From Undaria pinnatifida (Eukaryota > Sar > Phaeophyceae > Laminariales > Alariaceae), in NCBI GenBank assembly GCA_012845835.1, contig JABAKD010000023.1, forward strand, positions 12,771,851 through 12,835,850: DNA of 64,000 nucleotides, in the 5' to 3' direction. This document shows positions 33,450 to 44,650 of the stretch, in pieces. The notes under the pieces are model-generated. The model had not been told where the DNA came from. It made no database searches and saw only the letters and a program-made list of their open reading frames with translations. Position 1 is the first letter of the stretch; each line of letters begins with the position of its first letter. The translations under genes were made by a program, and so were the position numbers.

Positions 33450-33708
33450 GCACGTACGTGCAAGGCTTTTTAGATTTACACGTAAAATCAATAGCGATTT
33501 ATGTATGGTGGCTCTCTATGTGCAGGTCCGCACAAGACAACGGTTACGCTGCCCAGACCAACCCGACCCCAGACCCGACCCTAACCCTAACCCTAACCCT
33601 AACCCTAACTCCAACCCAACCCTTTGGGGGGCTCTCGGTCTTCTCTCGAGGTCGGCAGGGGCTGTACTGAGTTTACGTGAAATTCTAAAAACCTTGCACG
33701 TACGTGCA
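33450..33708. mobile_element. TIR MITE family C, copy 2, with telomere-like tract
   Basis: The ends carry GCACGTACGTGCAAGG and its complement CCTTGCACGTACGTGC; each end is itself a 12 bp palindrome. The similarity to 23280-23536 covers CAGACCAACCCGACCCCAGA, TTGGGGGGCTC and GGTCGGCAGGGGC. Between them this copy has a CCCTAA array that the other copy lacks. Confidence 0.85.
33578..33609. repeat. telomere-like (CCCTAA) tract, five units
   Basis: Five tandem CCCTAA units, the vertebrate/plant-algal type telomere-like hexamer, lie inside a MITE and not at a chromosome end. The sister MITE has only CCCCAGACATGACTCC in this place, so the tract expanded after the copies separated or was lost in the other. 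Confidence 0.9.
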
Positions 33709-34224
33709 ATTAAACGCCTGGCGGCAGAAACAGCGTGGGCGGGAGGTGCATAATTGAGTTGGATGGCCTTTCCAGGCCCCACCAAGGTCGCAGAATGAAA
33801 CAAGATGCCTATATTACAATAGAGATGATCTCTGCCGCTGAATACATCATGGCATATTTTTTCGTCGATATATTGCTGGACAGTCTACGCGACGCATGGG
33901 TTTGAACGATTTGAAGCGGGCCGAGTCGTTCGAGTGGTGGTTACGGAGAGAGCAGACGATGTCGCCGCGGAGAGAGCTAAGAGGGGTACCGACAGTAGTA
34001 CCAGACCACGTTGATAACCTCAAAAGAGGGGTTCCCGCAATATGTTAATGCGAACGACACCAGGGTACACGCTTTTTTGGCCCAGGGTACATTTCTTTTG
34101 CCTTTTTTGGAGGAATAGTATAAAATATTTGCGGTGTCATTGGGAGAGATTCCACACGACCGTTGACAGTTGCAAGTTGGGTGATATTCATTGATTCAAG
34201 TGTGGGCTGATGTGTTGACGTTGT
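33709..34224. other. intronic sequence, nothing firm
   Basis: A purine-rich stretch at 33890-34045 gives an open plus-strand frame with ordinary composition, but no family is recognised and no splice evidence supports it. Confidence 0.3.
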
Positions 34225-34550
34225 GCGCTGGTACGTTGCTGCTCACTGCTGTATGTGAGCGAGGCAGTCGCTGGTGCTGCGTTGCTGTTCACTGCTGTGT
34301 GTGAGCTAGGCAATCATTGCTGCGTTGCTGGCTACTTCTGTGTGTGAGCTAGACCGTCTTTACTGCTTACTGCTGTGTGTGAGCTAGGCCGTCGTTGCTG
34401 TTCATTGGTGTGTGGGATTTATGGTGGGTCGCTACCGCTCGAGGTCACTTGTCGGGAGACGTGTTAATGGGACTGCGCTGGTAGTTCTCGAGTGGCTCGC
34501 TACCGCTGGAAATCAGTTGTCGGCAGAAGTGTGTTGGTGGGACTGCGCTC
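34225..34550. repeat. two adjacent minisatellites
   Basis: 34225-34425: about four units near 46 bp with CACTGCTGTGTGTGAGCTAG and CGTTGCTG. 34430-34550: two units near 65 bp with GGCTCGCTACCGCT, GTTGTCGG and GTTGGTGGGACTGCGCT, related to 31595-31795. Confidence 0.75.
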
Positions 34551-34589
34551 GAAAATGTTGGGTATGATTTTCAAGAAGAGGTGTACACA

Positions 34590-34725
34590 CCGAGGCTCGA
34601 ACCCAGAGAAGAGAAAACAAAGAAGCAACGTGAAAAAAACAATGATTTGACAGAGATTCGAACTCGCACCAAGTCGATTAACAATCGTTCGGGGCTATAG
34701 CCCTCAAGCTACTGTTGTACGGTTA
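34590..34725 (-). repeat. tRNA-like sequence, probably SINE head or tRNA relic
   Basis: On the minus strand, GTGCGAGTTCGAATC is a good box B, preceded by a potential anticodon loop TTGTTAA (GTT, Asn-like) whose stem pairs only three bases. A second box-B-like GGGTTCGAGCC lies about 65 bp further along. The acceptor stem does not form, so I do not call a tRNA gene. Confidence 0.5.
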
Positions 34726-36460
34726 CTAATGGACCATTTTTTTTTGTGTTTATATTCTATGAATAAACACAATGATGCGATCATTCGACTTTATATTAAG
34801 TGCTACTGCTGCTATAAGGATATTCGATTTATATCGGAAAGGCATCTACGCTACATTGTCGGAGGGCAAAAATAATGATAATACGAGGTAAACACAACTA
34901 ATAACAGTTTCGGAAAACGTTTTTTTTCCAGAATGGAAATATTTCCAGAATCAGAGAAAAAAAACGCGTTTCGTTCTGTGGGTTTCGCCCCCAAATCCAG
35001 AACCAGAGGATTTTATTGGGCTCTCGTTCTGAAAACTCAAGTTCCGGTTCAAAACCAAAATGAACCGGGCCCAAGATGTGTATCAGGTTTTTAGTGTGGA
35101 GAACGCTCTGATGTGCATTACCCACACCACGTACCTACAACAGTACCTGTACCTGGACACACGTCATACATGAATATAGCGCTTCGACCAACAAACAAAG
35201 CACACCCCGTACAACCAGTAGCTAGCCGCAGCAACAGCAGCAGCAGCGAGACACGCATGCAGTGCGAACGGCCTCAGGGATGTTGGCTCACTCAACGAAG
35301 GTTTGAATCGGTGCTGGCACGCTACGATGGGCAAAGGAGAGGAGAGCTGGGAGAGGGGGTGCTGGGTGCCGGGGCGAGAGGCCTGCCAAGAGGGCCAGCT
35401 ACAGCGACCGAGAGGCAGAAAGTGGTTTTCGCACCTGAGGGTATCGTCTTACCTGCCGTGCACTCCCGCTGCGTGCTTTGTTGCTTTGGCAGCCTCGGCA
35501 CAAGCCTGTGTTTGGCAGGGTCGTCGATTTGGCGAGGTAGCGTACCTGCTGTTGAAAACAACACCTACCTGGTACCTGGCACGCGAATTCGCGCACACCC
35601 ACACCCAGCCACGTATGTGGGAGTTGATTTTGATTGCTGACAACCACTGACACAGAGCCACTGTCTTATTTTATGGTTGGGTCGACCACGGGTACGCAGG
35701 TTCTGGCCACGCACTGCTGCTACTGCTGCGTGTTTCGTCGCACACGCAGTCTGATTAGCTGTAGCTAGCTCCCTGCTGCTGACGGTCGTTCATCCCTAGG
35801 CCAAATGCAAAAAAGACACGAAAAAAAAAAAATGAAACCTCTTTGAACGCGGCCATTTTTTGCACCAATCAGCACGAAACGTCATTTTGCCATTTCGTTC
35901 TGGAAATGAAGAAAAAACTGGTTCTTGAAATGTTCATTCTGATTCTTGAAAACGAAACATTGTTTCCGAAACTGTCTATTGTCGCTAACTACATGAGCTA
36001 GACCACCCGGGTGCCGGTTTTTTTTTTCATTTACAGCTGGTGGTTAAGGTAAACCACTTGTGCGCGGTGGAGAACTTTTTCTCCGCGCAAGGGGAATGGT
36101 CGTATCACGAAGTGTTCATGGTAAGGCACCCACGAGGCAGTTACATACCACTCCCATTGCTGTCTCTGGAAGTGGCCCAACGGGAAATACATAACTCATT
36201 GAACCTGTCGTCCATATGCATGTCCGCCTAACAAGCGGTTCTTCGTAGGATGCAGCTCACCCTTCATTCGACTTGCCGAACACCTCACGACGCTTCGCCC
36301 TTGGAGAAGCAATGTCTGCCTGGTCGGTGGAAACCCGACATGCTCAGTCCCGGCATTGTAGGGATGCAAGGGTATATGGTCATACGACCACGGCCATGCA
36401 CGGATATGGAGTAGCTCCCCCCCAAAGTAGGGTTGCGACCGGTCCGTCTCAGGACTGGGA
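34726..36460. other. intronic sequence, no gene supported
   Basis: A plus-strand frame at 35113-35640 (175 codons) and overlapping antisense frames exist, but none has recognisable motifs. 34910-35060 and 35820-35970 share inverted AAC(G)AAA/TTTCGTT-type and CAGAA(T/C) segments, suggesting an old inverted duplication. Confidence 0.35.
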
Positions 36461-36464
36461 CCCC

Positions 36465-36580
36465 GGCACCTTTTCCCGGTACCACTTAGTACCGGGACGA
36501 ATCCGGTACCGACCCAAATTCCCGCGGGATTTTGAGGGCCGGGTTCCCGGGAACCCGCGGTTCCCGGGGATCGATACACG
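36465..36580. repeat. CCCGGG/GGTACC-rich block, copy 1
   Basis: Dense CCCGGTACC, GGGACGAATCC and CCGCGGGATTTTGAGGGCCG motifs. An inverted relative lies at 41625-41775. It resembles, but is distinct from, the 41 bp satellite at 1355-4130. Confidence 0.65.
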
Positions 36581-36599
36581 ACGCCTCCACACCCGCTGA

Positions 36600-37295
36600 T
36601 TATGAATCACGATGGCCCCCTCAGCGCTCTGCTCTGCACACCACACGCAGCGGAACAGGCCCGAGGGGCCGAGGGTGGCCCTGTTCGTCACCGTGCAGTC
36701 GCCGCTGGTGTCCTCGACGATGTATAATTTCCTACGGAAATGGTGGAGTTGCTTCTATTGCTTGTGGTGAATCTAGTGTACCGTGTACCATACGATCCCT
36801 CCAAATGTCGGCCATATCATTTTGGCCCTGCTGATGAGGGTAGTGGTGCTGGAATGAATGCTGGGGTTCTTGCTGATTTTCTCTGTCACTGGAATGCGGG
36901 CTTTGTTTGTCTCACTTTTTCCTGTTTTGTTTCACACCAACGCCAGGGCAGGGCATCTCAGTCTGCGAGCGCAATAAATTATCGTTTTTTTCTATTTTGT
37001 CGTCACATTCACGTCCATACATATATACATGTCATGTTTTAGTTGTCACAACAAGATCGATGAAAGTTTATCCAACGTAGCCCCACCGTTGTTGTCAACA
37101 TTTTGAGTTTTAGCTTCTTCGGCTTTCTCGCTCTCTTGGGGAGGTGTTTTTTTTTTTTCGTGCTGTAGACTAAAAACTGATGTAGAGGGCAGTTGGCAAT
37201 GTATTAGCCCTTTTTGTTCTGACAGCAGAATGGAGGAAGCTTTGCCCAGCATATATAGGATCGTTCTAGCCACCCATGACCTAGCTTTCATTCAT
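36600..37295. other. intronic sequence
   Basis: 36600-36725 has a minus-strand frame of ordinary composition ('SGLFRCVWCAEQSAEGAIVI') that could be a degenerate coding fragment; no family named. The rest shows nothing. Confidence 0.3.
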
Positions 37296-37490
37296 CCCCC
37301 CCCCCCCCCCCCCCCCCCCCTCCGACGCCCCCTCCTTCCCCACCACCCGCACGATCGCCTAGATCTAGCACCACGCGTATAGCAAACCCCTACATATATG
37401 ATAAATACGCGCGATCGGAGTATCACACACAACCTTGCAAAGATGAGTTTCGACCAAATATTTGATCTCACAGCTGGAGTGTATTTTCAT
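37296..37490. repeat. poly-C tract and repeat T, copy 1
   Basis: A run of 25 C at 37296-37320 is followed by CGCCTAGATCTAGCACCACG, CGCGATCGGAGTATCACACA and CACAGCTGGAGTGTATTTT. The same order recurs at 40280-41116, where C-rich tracts have multiplied. Confidence 0.8.
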
Positions 37491-37944
37491 ATTATACAAG
37501 GGCTCGGCATGGGCGTCGGCATAGCGCCCATGCTTCGGGTAGGGCAGGGCGGCACTCGGACGAGGAAAAGGGGAAAAAATTGTAGCTGTTCGATTCGACA
37601 TTATTGGAAGTTTAAAGTAATGCCGAGAGTTTAATAAGAATATGAGGTTCTAAATATCATAATTTGACATTCCATGGCGCCAATTCTTTGGGTGAGGAAG
37701 GGTAGCACTCGACGAAATAAGTTGTAGTTACAAAGATATTGAAACTTGAAGTAATGCCAAGAGTTTAATACGAACATGAGGTTCTAAAGGTTACAAAGTG
37801 GTGACCTTAAGCTTTGTTTTTCCCCATCCGCCGGAGGATGAAAATAATGAAGAATAAAAAATACTTTGATGAAAGGAAAACATATAAACGAAGGAAGCAA
37901 GCATAGGCGAAACACTGCTGTTATTAAAACCGCCGCCGAGTAAA
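37491..37944. other. intronic sequence with a small direct repeat
   Basis: Two copies of GGGTAGGGCAGGGCGGCACTC or a related segment, followed by AGTAATGCC and AAGAGTTTAATA, about 150 bp apart (37530-37640 and 37690-37780). The first also carries an inverted form of the motif at 4152. Confidence 0.45.
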
Positions 37945-38530
37945 AGTAGGCCAGAAATGCCGAAAGGAGAATTTGAGAACCTGCTTCTCTTCGAGGCTTC
38001 GAGGCGAAAGGGAAGAGGACATGTCATCAATAAAAAAGGTATCGGACGGAATGGTTGAAAATGTTTTTATTTTACGGAACGAAAAAAGGAAGGCGCCGTA
38101 GATTCTGCCTTGGAAAACCCCTTGGTGTTTACTCCCACAGCAGTAGACGAAGAACTTACCATGTTCGTTTCCAAAATATACGAAGAACTCACTCACAGAA
38201 GAGAAATAAGACGGCACTGCATGCCCTCAATTAGCTACTTCAATGTACGCGGCACTTACACTGGTGAAGATATACAAAAATTAAAAACGAATTATGCAGA
38301 CTTTAGAGAGAGGCGCTAAATGGGATATAGAATGCCCTCGGTCCAATTGGTACTTTCAACGCAGAGAACTTACACCAGATAAATGGCAAGCTAAACGGGA
38401 AAACGGGGATAATCAAGCCTCACACAAGACAAGCAAAATAATCCTAGACCGGTATGAAATCGTACCACACCCCGACTCTGTGGAAGGTAGGCCCCAAAAC
38501 GACTTCATCCGTATGACAGATCAGTTTTGA
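37945..38530 (+). pseudogene. degenerate coding fragment, family not recognised
   Basis: A plus-strand frame reads 'TAVDEELTMFVSKIYEELTH', 'RREIRRHC', 'YFNVRGTYTGEDIQKLKTNY', then shifts frame near 38310 and continues 'RSNWYFQRRELTPDKWQAKR', 'HKTSKIILDRYEIVPHPDSV'. The composition is that of a real protein, and upstream pieces with stops (from about 37950) look like the same protein in decay. I do not recognise the family; a mobile-element or virus-like origin is possible. Confidence 0.4.
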
Positions 38531-39235
38531 GCCTATCTGTATCTGCAGATCAAGCACGCTCAAAACGATGAACACTCCAACAGCACCAAACGCAATAATA
38601 TAAAAAGGCGAATTATTAGAGCGATCTACTACTGGTATAACACGCGTTTATTTGGATGTATCATGTGTCGTCTTGCAGCCACACCTGCAGCCACATGGCC
38701 AGCACGCACACAGCACATGACAGCCCAACAGCACACACGCAACCAACCGCTGCACGTATGACGCCTACAGCGCGGCACCACGAATAACGAACGACCGCAA
38801 CGGCTGAATTAGCTCTTTGACAGACCGGCGCCCCTGCTCTCGAGCCCGGGCAAGATGTGTGTCTGTCTGTTGCTTGGTTTCAGTTGATGAGGGCACTCCA
38901 CTGCAGTAGCACCAAACGCAATAATATAAAATGGCGAATTATTAGAGCGATCTACCACTGGTATATCATGCGTTCTTCTGGACGTATCAGCTGCCGTCTT
39001 GCAGCCACACCTGCAGCCACATGGCCAGCACGCACACAGCACATGAGCGCCCAACAGCACACACGCAACCAACCGCTGCACGTATGAAGCCTACAGACCG
39101 GCACTATGAATAACGAACGACCGCGACGGCTGGATTAGCCCTTTGACAGACCGGCGCCCCTGCTCTCGAGCCCGGGCAAGATGTGTGTGTCTGTTGCTTG
39201 GATTCAGTTGATGAGGGCACCCCACAGCAGTAGGT
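38505..39235. repeat. tandem duplication, 326 bp unit, two copies
   Basis: CACCAAACGCAATAATATAA begins at 38584 and again at 38910. Both units run through GGCGAATTATTAGAGCGATC, CACACCTGCAGCCACATGG, CCGGCGCCCCTGCTCTCGAG and CGGGCAAGATGTGTG. The 5' edge (CAAGCACGCTCAAAACGA) matches inverted copies at 50220-50470 and 51310-51600. Confidence 0.85.
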
Positions 39236-39639
39236 AGCTGGAGCACAGCAGTCAGTTAATTTCGTGTTGTGTCAACCCCCTTGTATGCGTTCGTTCCTCG
39301 GCATCGATCGCTTTTAGCTTGTCTATCCCCAAGCTACCCCAACAACAGCAGTAACAACGTAAAGCAAAACTCTAATCATGACCCATGGCGGCTTCCGCGC
39401 GTAAATACTGTGGCGGGCAGTTGTTGCAGTCAACGTTTTCTAGCCCATGCCGTGCATGCCTCGCCTCACACCCCTGGCAGCTGGTGCCCTACGCTGCTCT
39501 GGGTCTCGGACGGGACGGGGCAAATGGCCTTGCTTCGTCTCGTCTCGAGTCTTGGGCCCTTGGTGACACGAGTATGGAGAAAACGCCACAATCTGTGACC
39601 AAACAATATTCGTAAGGTGTATTTGCGGAAACATTATCA
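39236..39639. other. intronic sequence, nothing recognised
   Basis: GC-rich stretch around 39385-39590 with open frames on both strands but no recognisable motif. Confidence 0.3.
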
Positions 39640-40045
39640 AGTACCGTTTGGAAATGATGCCAATTTTGTAAATCATCCAGTCGCGTGCAATTAAACGCCT
39701 GGTGCACAATCTGTGACGCAACAATAATAAGTTTCACATGCCACCGCAAAATACAAACATTATCAAGTACGTTTGGAAATGATGCTAATTTTGTAAATCA
39801 TCCAGGCGTTGCAGACATTAAGATTCAACCAAAATCTCCGAAATTCCTCCTCGACATGCGGTATTTTTGCAACTTCTCGCTTGTCTCGCTCAGCATTCGT
39901 CCGCGTTCACGTCGTTGTGCCGAACGGACACGGCAGGGCGAGGGGCGTTGGAGCCGCCCCCCGAAGGCGGCGCTCGAACGAAGCTATATTCGACCGAGAA
40001 TTCCAGTTCCGCGAATCGCATACTTCGGCCGAGCCAAAAAAAAAC
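39640..40045 (-). repeat. dispersed repeat R1, copy with duplicated 3' part
   Basis: On the minus strand: GCGATTCGCGGAACTGGAAT, AGCTTCGTTCGAGCGCCGCC, the GGGGCGGCTCCAACGCCCC core, GAGCGAGACAAGCGAGAAG, and a 3' segment with AAATGATGCCAATTTTG-type sequence that occurs twice (about 39640 and 39770). Confidence 0.75.
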
Positions 40046-40099
40046 TCCTGACCAAGTCCCTGACACCAAAGAAGGATTTTATGTATATTTATGTGACTT

Positions 40100-41116
40100 G
40101 AACCTCGTGAAAACCCTTTCCCCCCCCCCTCTTTTTTTTCTTTTCTTTTTTCTTGTCTCGCTCTTTTTTGCATAAATGCCCCACCTAATATCGAAATCCG
40201 CCAGAGTAATGAACACTCCACGCACTGGATATAAACTCATCATCTTTTTAAAGCCATCAATGCCGCTGCTGCAATTCCCCCCCCCCGCCCCCAACGCCCC
40301 CTCCTCCCCCACCACCCGTACCATCGCCTAGACCTAGCACCACGCGTATTGCGGACCCCTACATCTATGCGACCTAAATCTCTCCCCCCCCCCCCCCCAC
40401 CGCCCCCCCCCCCTTCCCCACTCACCCCACCCCACCCCCAGCCCCTCGAACACTCCGCCCTCTACTCACTGGTTGTACGACTTACAGGATATACATGATA
40501 AACTTGTGCATTCTTTCCAAAACCGTCACATTTATCCCTATGAAAGAATGTATAGTTTCCACACACAGATTGAGCTGCCCCGCCCGCCCCGCCCCGCCCC
40601 CCCCCCCCTCCCCCCCCCGCCCCCCATGATAAACTGGTGCATTCTTCCGAAACCGTCAGATTTATCCCTTCAAAGGATTTATAGTTTCCACGCACAAATT
40701 GAGCTGCCCCGCCCGCCCGCCCCCCCCCCCCCCCGACCCCACCTCCCCCCCCCCCTCCTCCACCCCCGCTCCCTTTCGATCAAAACCAGGCGCCCATGTC
40801 CCTCCAAACTTTGCCCTCCCTTCACCGGTTATTCGACATACAGGATTCACTTGATAAACGGATGTATTTCCTTCCACGGCTGTCAGATTTTGTCCCCCTC
40901 AGAAACGGGTTTGATAGTTTCCGCGCACAGACTGACTTACATCACCCTGTTGACCCTGATAGCTACACTGTAGTTGCAAGGGGAGTCGCCGACCTGTATT
41001 CTTAATGAGGACACACAACCGGTTATACGCGCGATCGGTGTATCACACACAGCCTGCAAAGATTAGCTATGACAAAATCTTCGATCTCACAGCTGGAGTG
41101 TATTTTTATTTTTAGA
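40100..41116. repeat. C-rich minisatellite region and repeat T, copy 2
   Basis: Three diverged units of about 100-150 bp (CATGATAAACTGGTGCATTC, AACCGTCAGATTTATCCC, ATAGTTTCCACGCACAAAT, GAGCTGCCCCGCCC) are separated by long C tracts at about 40382-40440, 40585-40625 and 40705-40770. The block is framed by repeat T sequences (40310-40380 and 41025-41116) shared with 37296-37490. Gly-rich frames on the minus strand are artefacts. Confidence 0.8.
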
Positions 41117-41624
41117 ATATAGGAACGGATTTTCATGAGGAGAACAATAATAACGTCAACAAATAACAAAAACAACAAAAAGTCGCGGCCTTGGTTGCGG
41201 TGCGTTTTGCTACTACCGCTGCTGCTGTTATTGTGTTTTTTTTTGCGGTTTTTGTGCTGATTCTGTTATTCTCGCATCTTAAGTCGTGGTCAAGGTTTTC
41301 TTTCGGTTCCGATGTAATATTTTGGTATTTTTTATCCAACAACAGCAGTCGTATTCTTCCACTGCTGTGCATCGCTCGTGCGTTTTCATTTTGGTGCCCG
41401 CAGAGCAGACATATTCTTCCACTGCTGTGGGCACCGATCCTGCAGCAGGAACACGCTCAATTTTTGTTTTTCGTGTGTTGGCAGCGAGAGGTCTCTCTTA
41501 AGGTTCTTCCTGCAAGATAAAACAAGGGAACACCCTTCCTTTCACATCACGCCACCTGAGAACTAACTACCGCAAGCGCATGCCGTTTTAGAAGGGCGTC
41601 AAAAGTGACAAATAGTGGTCGGGT
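41117..41624. other. intronic sequence
   Basis: Includes a short direct repeat of TATTCTTCCACTGCTGTG (41352 and 41410). A hydrophobic plus-strand frame at 41191-41520 is not supported as a gene. Confidence 0.35.
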
Positions 41625-41775
41625 GTCCTGGGTTCCGGGACCCCACGGTACCCGGGGTCCCGGAAACCCGGCACTCAAAATCCCGCGGTTCTCCTGGGAC
41701 GAGTCCGGGGCGACCCCCCGGAAAGTTGCCGGGGTCCCGGTACCGATTTTTGGTGCCGGGTCGCAAACCTACCCC
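41625..41775. repeat. CCCGGG/GGTACC-rich block, copy 2 (inverted)
   Basis: GTTCCGGGACCCC, GGTACCCGGGGTCCCGG, ACTCAAAATCCCGCGG and GGTCCCGGTACCG match the complement of 36465-36580. Confidence 0.65.
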
Positions 41776-42439
41776 AAAGATATGTTACTTGAGTCTCCGG
41801 GATGGAGGGGGTTCCTAAATTGTCCAAGGCGTTTTCCGTCCGGGAACATGCTTGTTTGTTCCTTATTATGGGTTTCCGCGTTTTGTAGACGTTTTGGCAA
41901 GGGATGATATCGCATCCTCCTTGGGCATACCATAGGTTCCGAGATAACGCAGAAGCGTCATGTTAGCGATATAACATGCGGGGCATGCACGTTACACGCT
42001 TAACGTGTGTCGACATAGCGACTAGGCTTCCCGCTAACACCGACACGTTGCATGCTACGGGTTGCCGACTTTATTTCACGGCTCAACGTAGTGTGTTACA
42101 ACTAACTTTGCGCACGAGCTGAGACAGCAATATGTTAGTGTTATAGTGGGCATGCACGATATCGGTCTAACGTGTTAACGCAACTAAGGACTCCGCTAAC
42201 ACCTTGAGGTAAATTATTGTACAGCTCTGTCAGTCGCAAAAGGTCGTCTTCGACTGGACACCAAATCGGAATTGAACATTTTGGACTGAGTGATTCGACC
42301 TGCACACCCAGTCGAAAAAACTCGTCGATTCGAGGGATATCCAGTCTGATTTCTGTTTCGAAAAAGTTTATGAGCCCATCGCATCGCTCATCCCACCACA
42401 AAATCACACGCACTCCAACACACCCGTAACAGGTACCAC
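41776..42439. other. intronic sequence with a short direct repeat
   Basis: 41960-42045 and 42130-42205 share ATGTTAG, GGGCATGCACG, TAACGTG and CCGCTAACACC. The unidentified minus-strand frame at 42141-42413 is listed separately. Confidence 0.4.
42141..42413 (-). CDS. unidentified minus-strand frame
   Basis: Ninety codons with a protein-like balance of residues ('LINFFETEIRLDIPRIDEFF', 'CPVEDDLLRLTELYNNLP'). Not recognised. It has no repeat copies in the window and lies antisense inside the typA intron. It could be part of a decayed element. Confidence 0.3.
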   Translation of the reverse strand: MRVILWWDERCDGLINFFETEIRLDIPRIDEFFRLGVQVESLSPKCSIPIWCPVEDDLLRLTELYNNLPQGVSGVLSCVNTLDRYRACPL

Positions 42440-42960
42440 AGTATTCTTCAACAACGCCGACGCTGGCTTCGCTGCTATCAACGCCGCTCCTGCTTCTCGC
42501 CGCAAATCACCGTGGTACATTTTGAATCCCGCCCGTCAGCAGCGGGTATCATTCGATGGCAGATGGCAGCAGCGCGTGTTATCGTTGACATTTCCCCAAC
42601 AATGTCTATGTTTCCTGAAGCGTTGGCGGCTTTGGGTCAAGTTAAGGGCGCCAACTCGCTTGGACGAGGGCTCGTCAAGCGTGAAGCACGCCTACAACAA
42701 CGCTAACGCTGGCTTGGCGGCAATTACCGCCACTCCTGCTTCTCGCCGCAAATCACCGTGGAACATTTCCAATCCCGCCCGTCAGCAGCATGCATCATGC
42801 GATGGCAGATGGCAGCGGCGCGTGCTATCGTTTTCCTCAACAATGTCTTATGTTTACGGTAGTGTTGGTGGCTTTGGGTCAAGTCGACGGCACTAACCTG
42901 CACCGACGAGGGCTTGTCGCGCATGACGCACGCGTTGCTCGCGGAGAACGCACGAAGCAC
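42440..42960. repeat. tandem duplication, 246 bp unit, two copies
   Basis: CTTCTCGCCGCAAATCACCG occurs at 42493 and 42739. Shared sequence continues through CCCGCCCGTCAGCAGC, GATGGCAGATGGCAGC, CTTTGGGTCAAGT and GACGAGGGCTTGTC-type segments. The unit is a multiple of three, and a plus-strand frame (42522-42896) repeats accordingly; no family known. Confidence 0.8.
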
Positions 42961-44299
42961 CGCTTCCAACCGACTGTCGGCTGCCATACAGCAGTACAGC
43001 AGTACTCCCTTACACCAACCGCCTCCAGAAAGAGCGCAAAACTATAACATGGACTCGACGGACGGTAAGGAAGCCTAGAAGAATGCAGTTGGAAAAAAAA
43101 ATGGATCGGTAAAGGTCTATTCCATTTTCGACTCACGGATCCGACTGTACTAGAGTTGTCCTATGATCGGGTTGCCGATCCCAACACCGCAGCACAATAC
43201 ACTGCTGCCAATACTGATGCAACGTTAAACTCCTTTTCTCTTTAGGCGGTCGATTGCCGATATCGCAACATTGTCACGAGATGTAATAACAAAACCTAGA
43301 AATCGGATAACGCAGTAACTTGTTGTTTAAAACCCACCTGAACCGTAACATTGGTTTCCAACGTTGAATGTTACGTTAACCGAGGTGTGAAATTGTGTAC
43401 CAAGCGTGTCCTAGAAAGCGATGCTTTTTCGTTTAGTTAATGTGCAGATACACTGGTGCGCACTAGTACTAAGCTGCAAGCGTTGTATCATGAGGTAACG
43501 GTTACAACACGGCCAGAATTGTCTTGCCTCGTGGCTCTATAAGCACAACACACGCACCTGTATTTGCCAGGAGCCCCAGACCATATTCCCTCGAGAAAAA
43601 TAAGCCGTGTTCGCAATTTCGAAAAAGAACGCGAGGTACCATGATTTAAGCCCACACGATTTTATCTGTACTTTTCGGGGCGATATCAGGCACAATTTTG
43701 ACCGGTATGCTTCGTAATATAACATAAATCTTTCTCCCAGATGTGTACTAGCGAGGGGAGTCTGTCTAAAGTTATCAACAAGTTTTACTGTTCATTTACT
43801 ATATGACCAAGAAGTTAGCTGTAGGACAGGTGCCTTTTTCTTCGAAAATCGATTGCAGTATGGTTGACCGAAAGAGACCTCCAATCCCACCCTAACTGCT
43901 TCCATTAGTTTAGATGTAAACAGGTGTGCTTCGCTGGAATTTTAAGATATTAACTTTCGGGTTTCGAAGAATGCGGTTTACGCGATTTTGAACCCTTTGT
44001 CTTGGGATTTGGACGTGGACACATCACATTAGAGCCTCGAGAATCTTGCGTCGTTTTCGAGACATACGTGTTTATTTCCTGGCGTCTTTGCGTGAAGTGC
44101 TTGCATGTTATTTCAATAGCTCAGCACACAATTCAAGAGCATTTACCGAGGCAGAGAAGGCGGAAACCACATGGACGCAGCGCAAGGCACGCTGGTATCT
44201 CAATAGACGTGTTTAATCGCGAGCAAGGCTGAGTTCGCATACAGCAGTATTAAAGCACACCGGGTTCATTTCTATCGTGGCGGTCACACCCTTCCCTGT
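42961..44299. other. intronic sequence, nothing recognised
   Basis: No repeat or gene supported by eye. Confidence 0.35.
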
Positions 44300-44650
44300 G
44301 TCCGCTGGTCTGAAGGAGGTCGAGAGTATCCGTTTTGCTTCCAAATTCAGGTGGCAACACTTATTTTATTTTTTCTGTCATCAACGAAACGGTCCGCTGG
44401 TCTGAAGGAGGTCGAAAATTTCCGTTATGCTGCCCAATTCTGGTGGCAATACTGTTTTTTTTCCAGCTGTCATCAACGAAACAAGCTACTATTTGCGCAC
44501 AAATGGAGCCATCATGTGTGGCAAGCAGTACAAAATCGATCAAAACACTGTACATATTGACGGATTGCCGAAGTAAATGGAGCCATTATGTGTGGCAGGC
44601 AGTACAAAATCGATCAAAACACTGTACATATTGACAGATTGCCAAAGTAC
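44300..44650. repeat. two adjacent tandem duplications
   Basis: 44300-44490: two units near 105 bp with CCGCTGGTCTGAAGGAGGTC and GTCATCAACGAAAC. 44501-44648: two nearly identical 74 bp units starting AAATGGAGCCAT at 44501 and 44575. Confidence 0.85.

Noticed and set aside
33578..33609. Chromosome end or telomere fusion
   Set aside because: Only five units, enclosed in a MITE with intact TIRs on both sides.
33516..33803. A frame with a Leu-Gly repeat
   Set aside because: It is a translation of the CCCTAA tract inside a MITE.
34660..34725. Possible tRNA-Asn (GTT)
   Set aside because: The anticodon stem pairs only three bases and no acceptor stem forms; treated as a tRNA-like relic.
40240..40877. 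Gly-rich minus-strand frames and Pro-rich plus-strand frames
   Set aside because: They translate poly-C tracts and repeat units.
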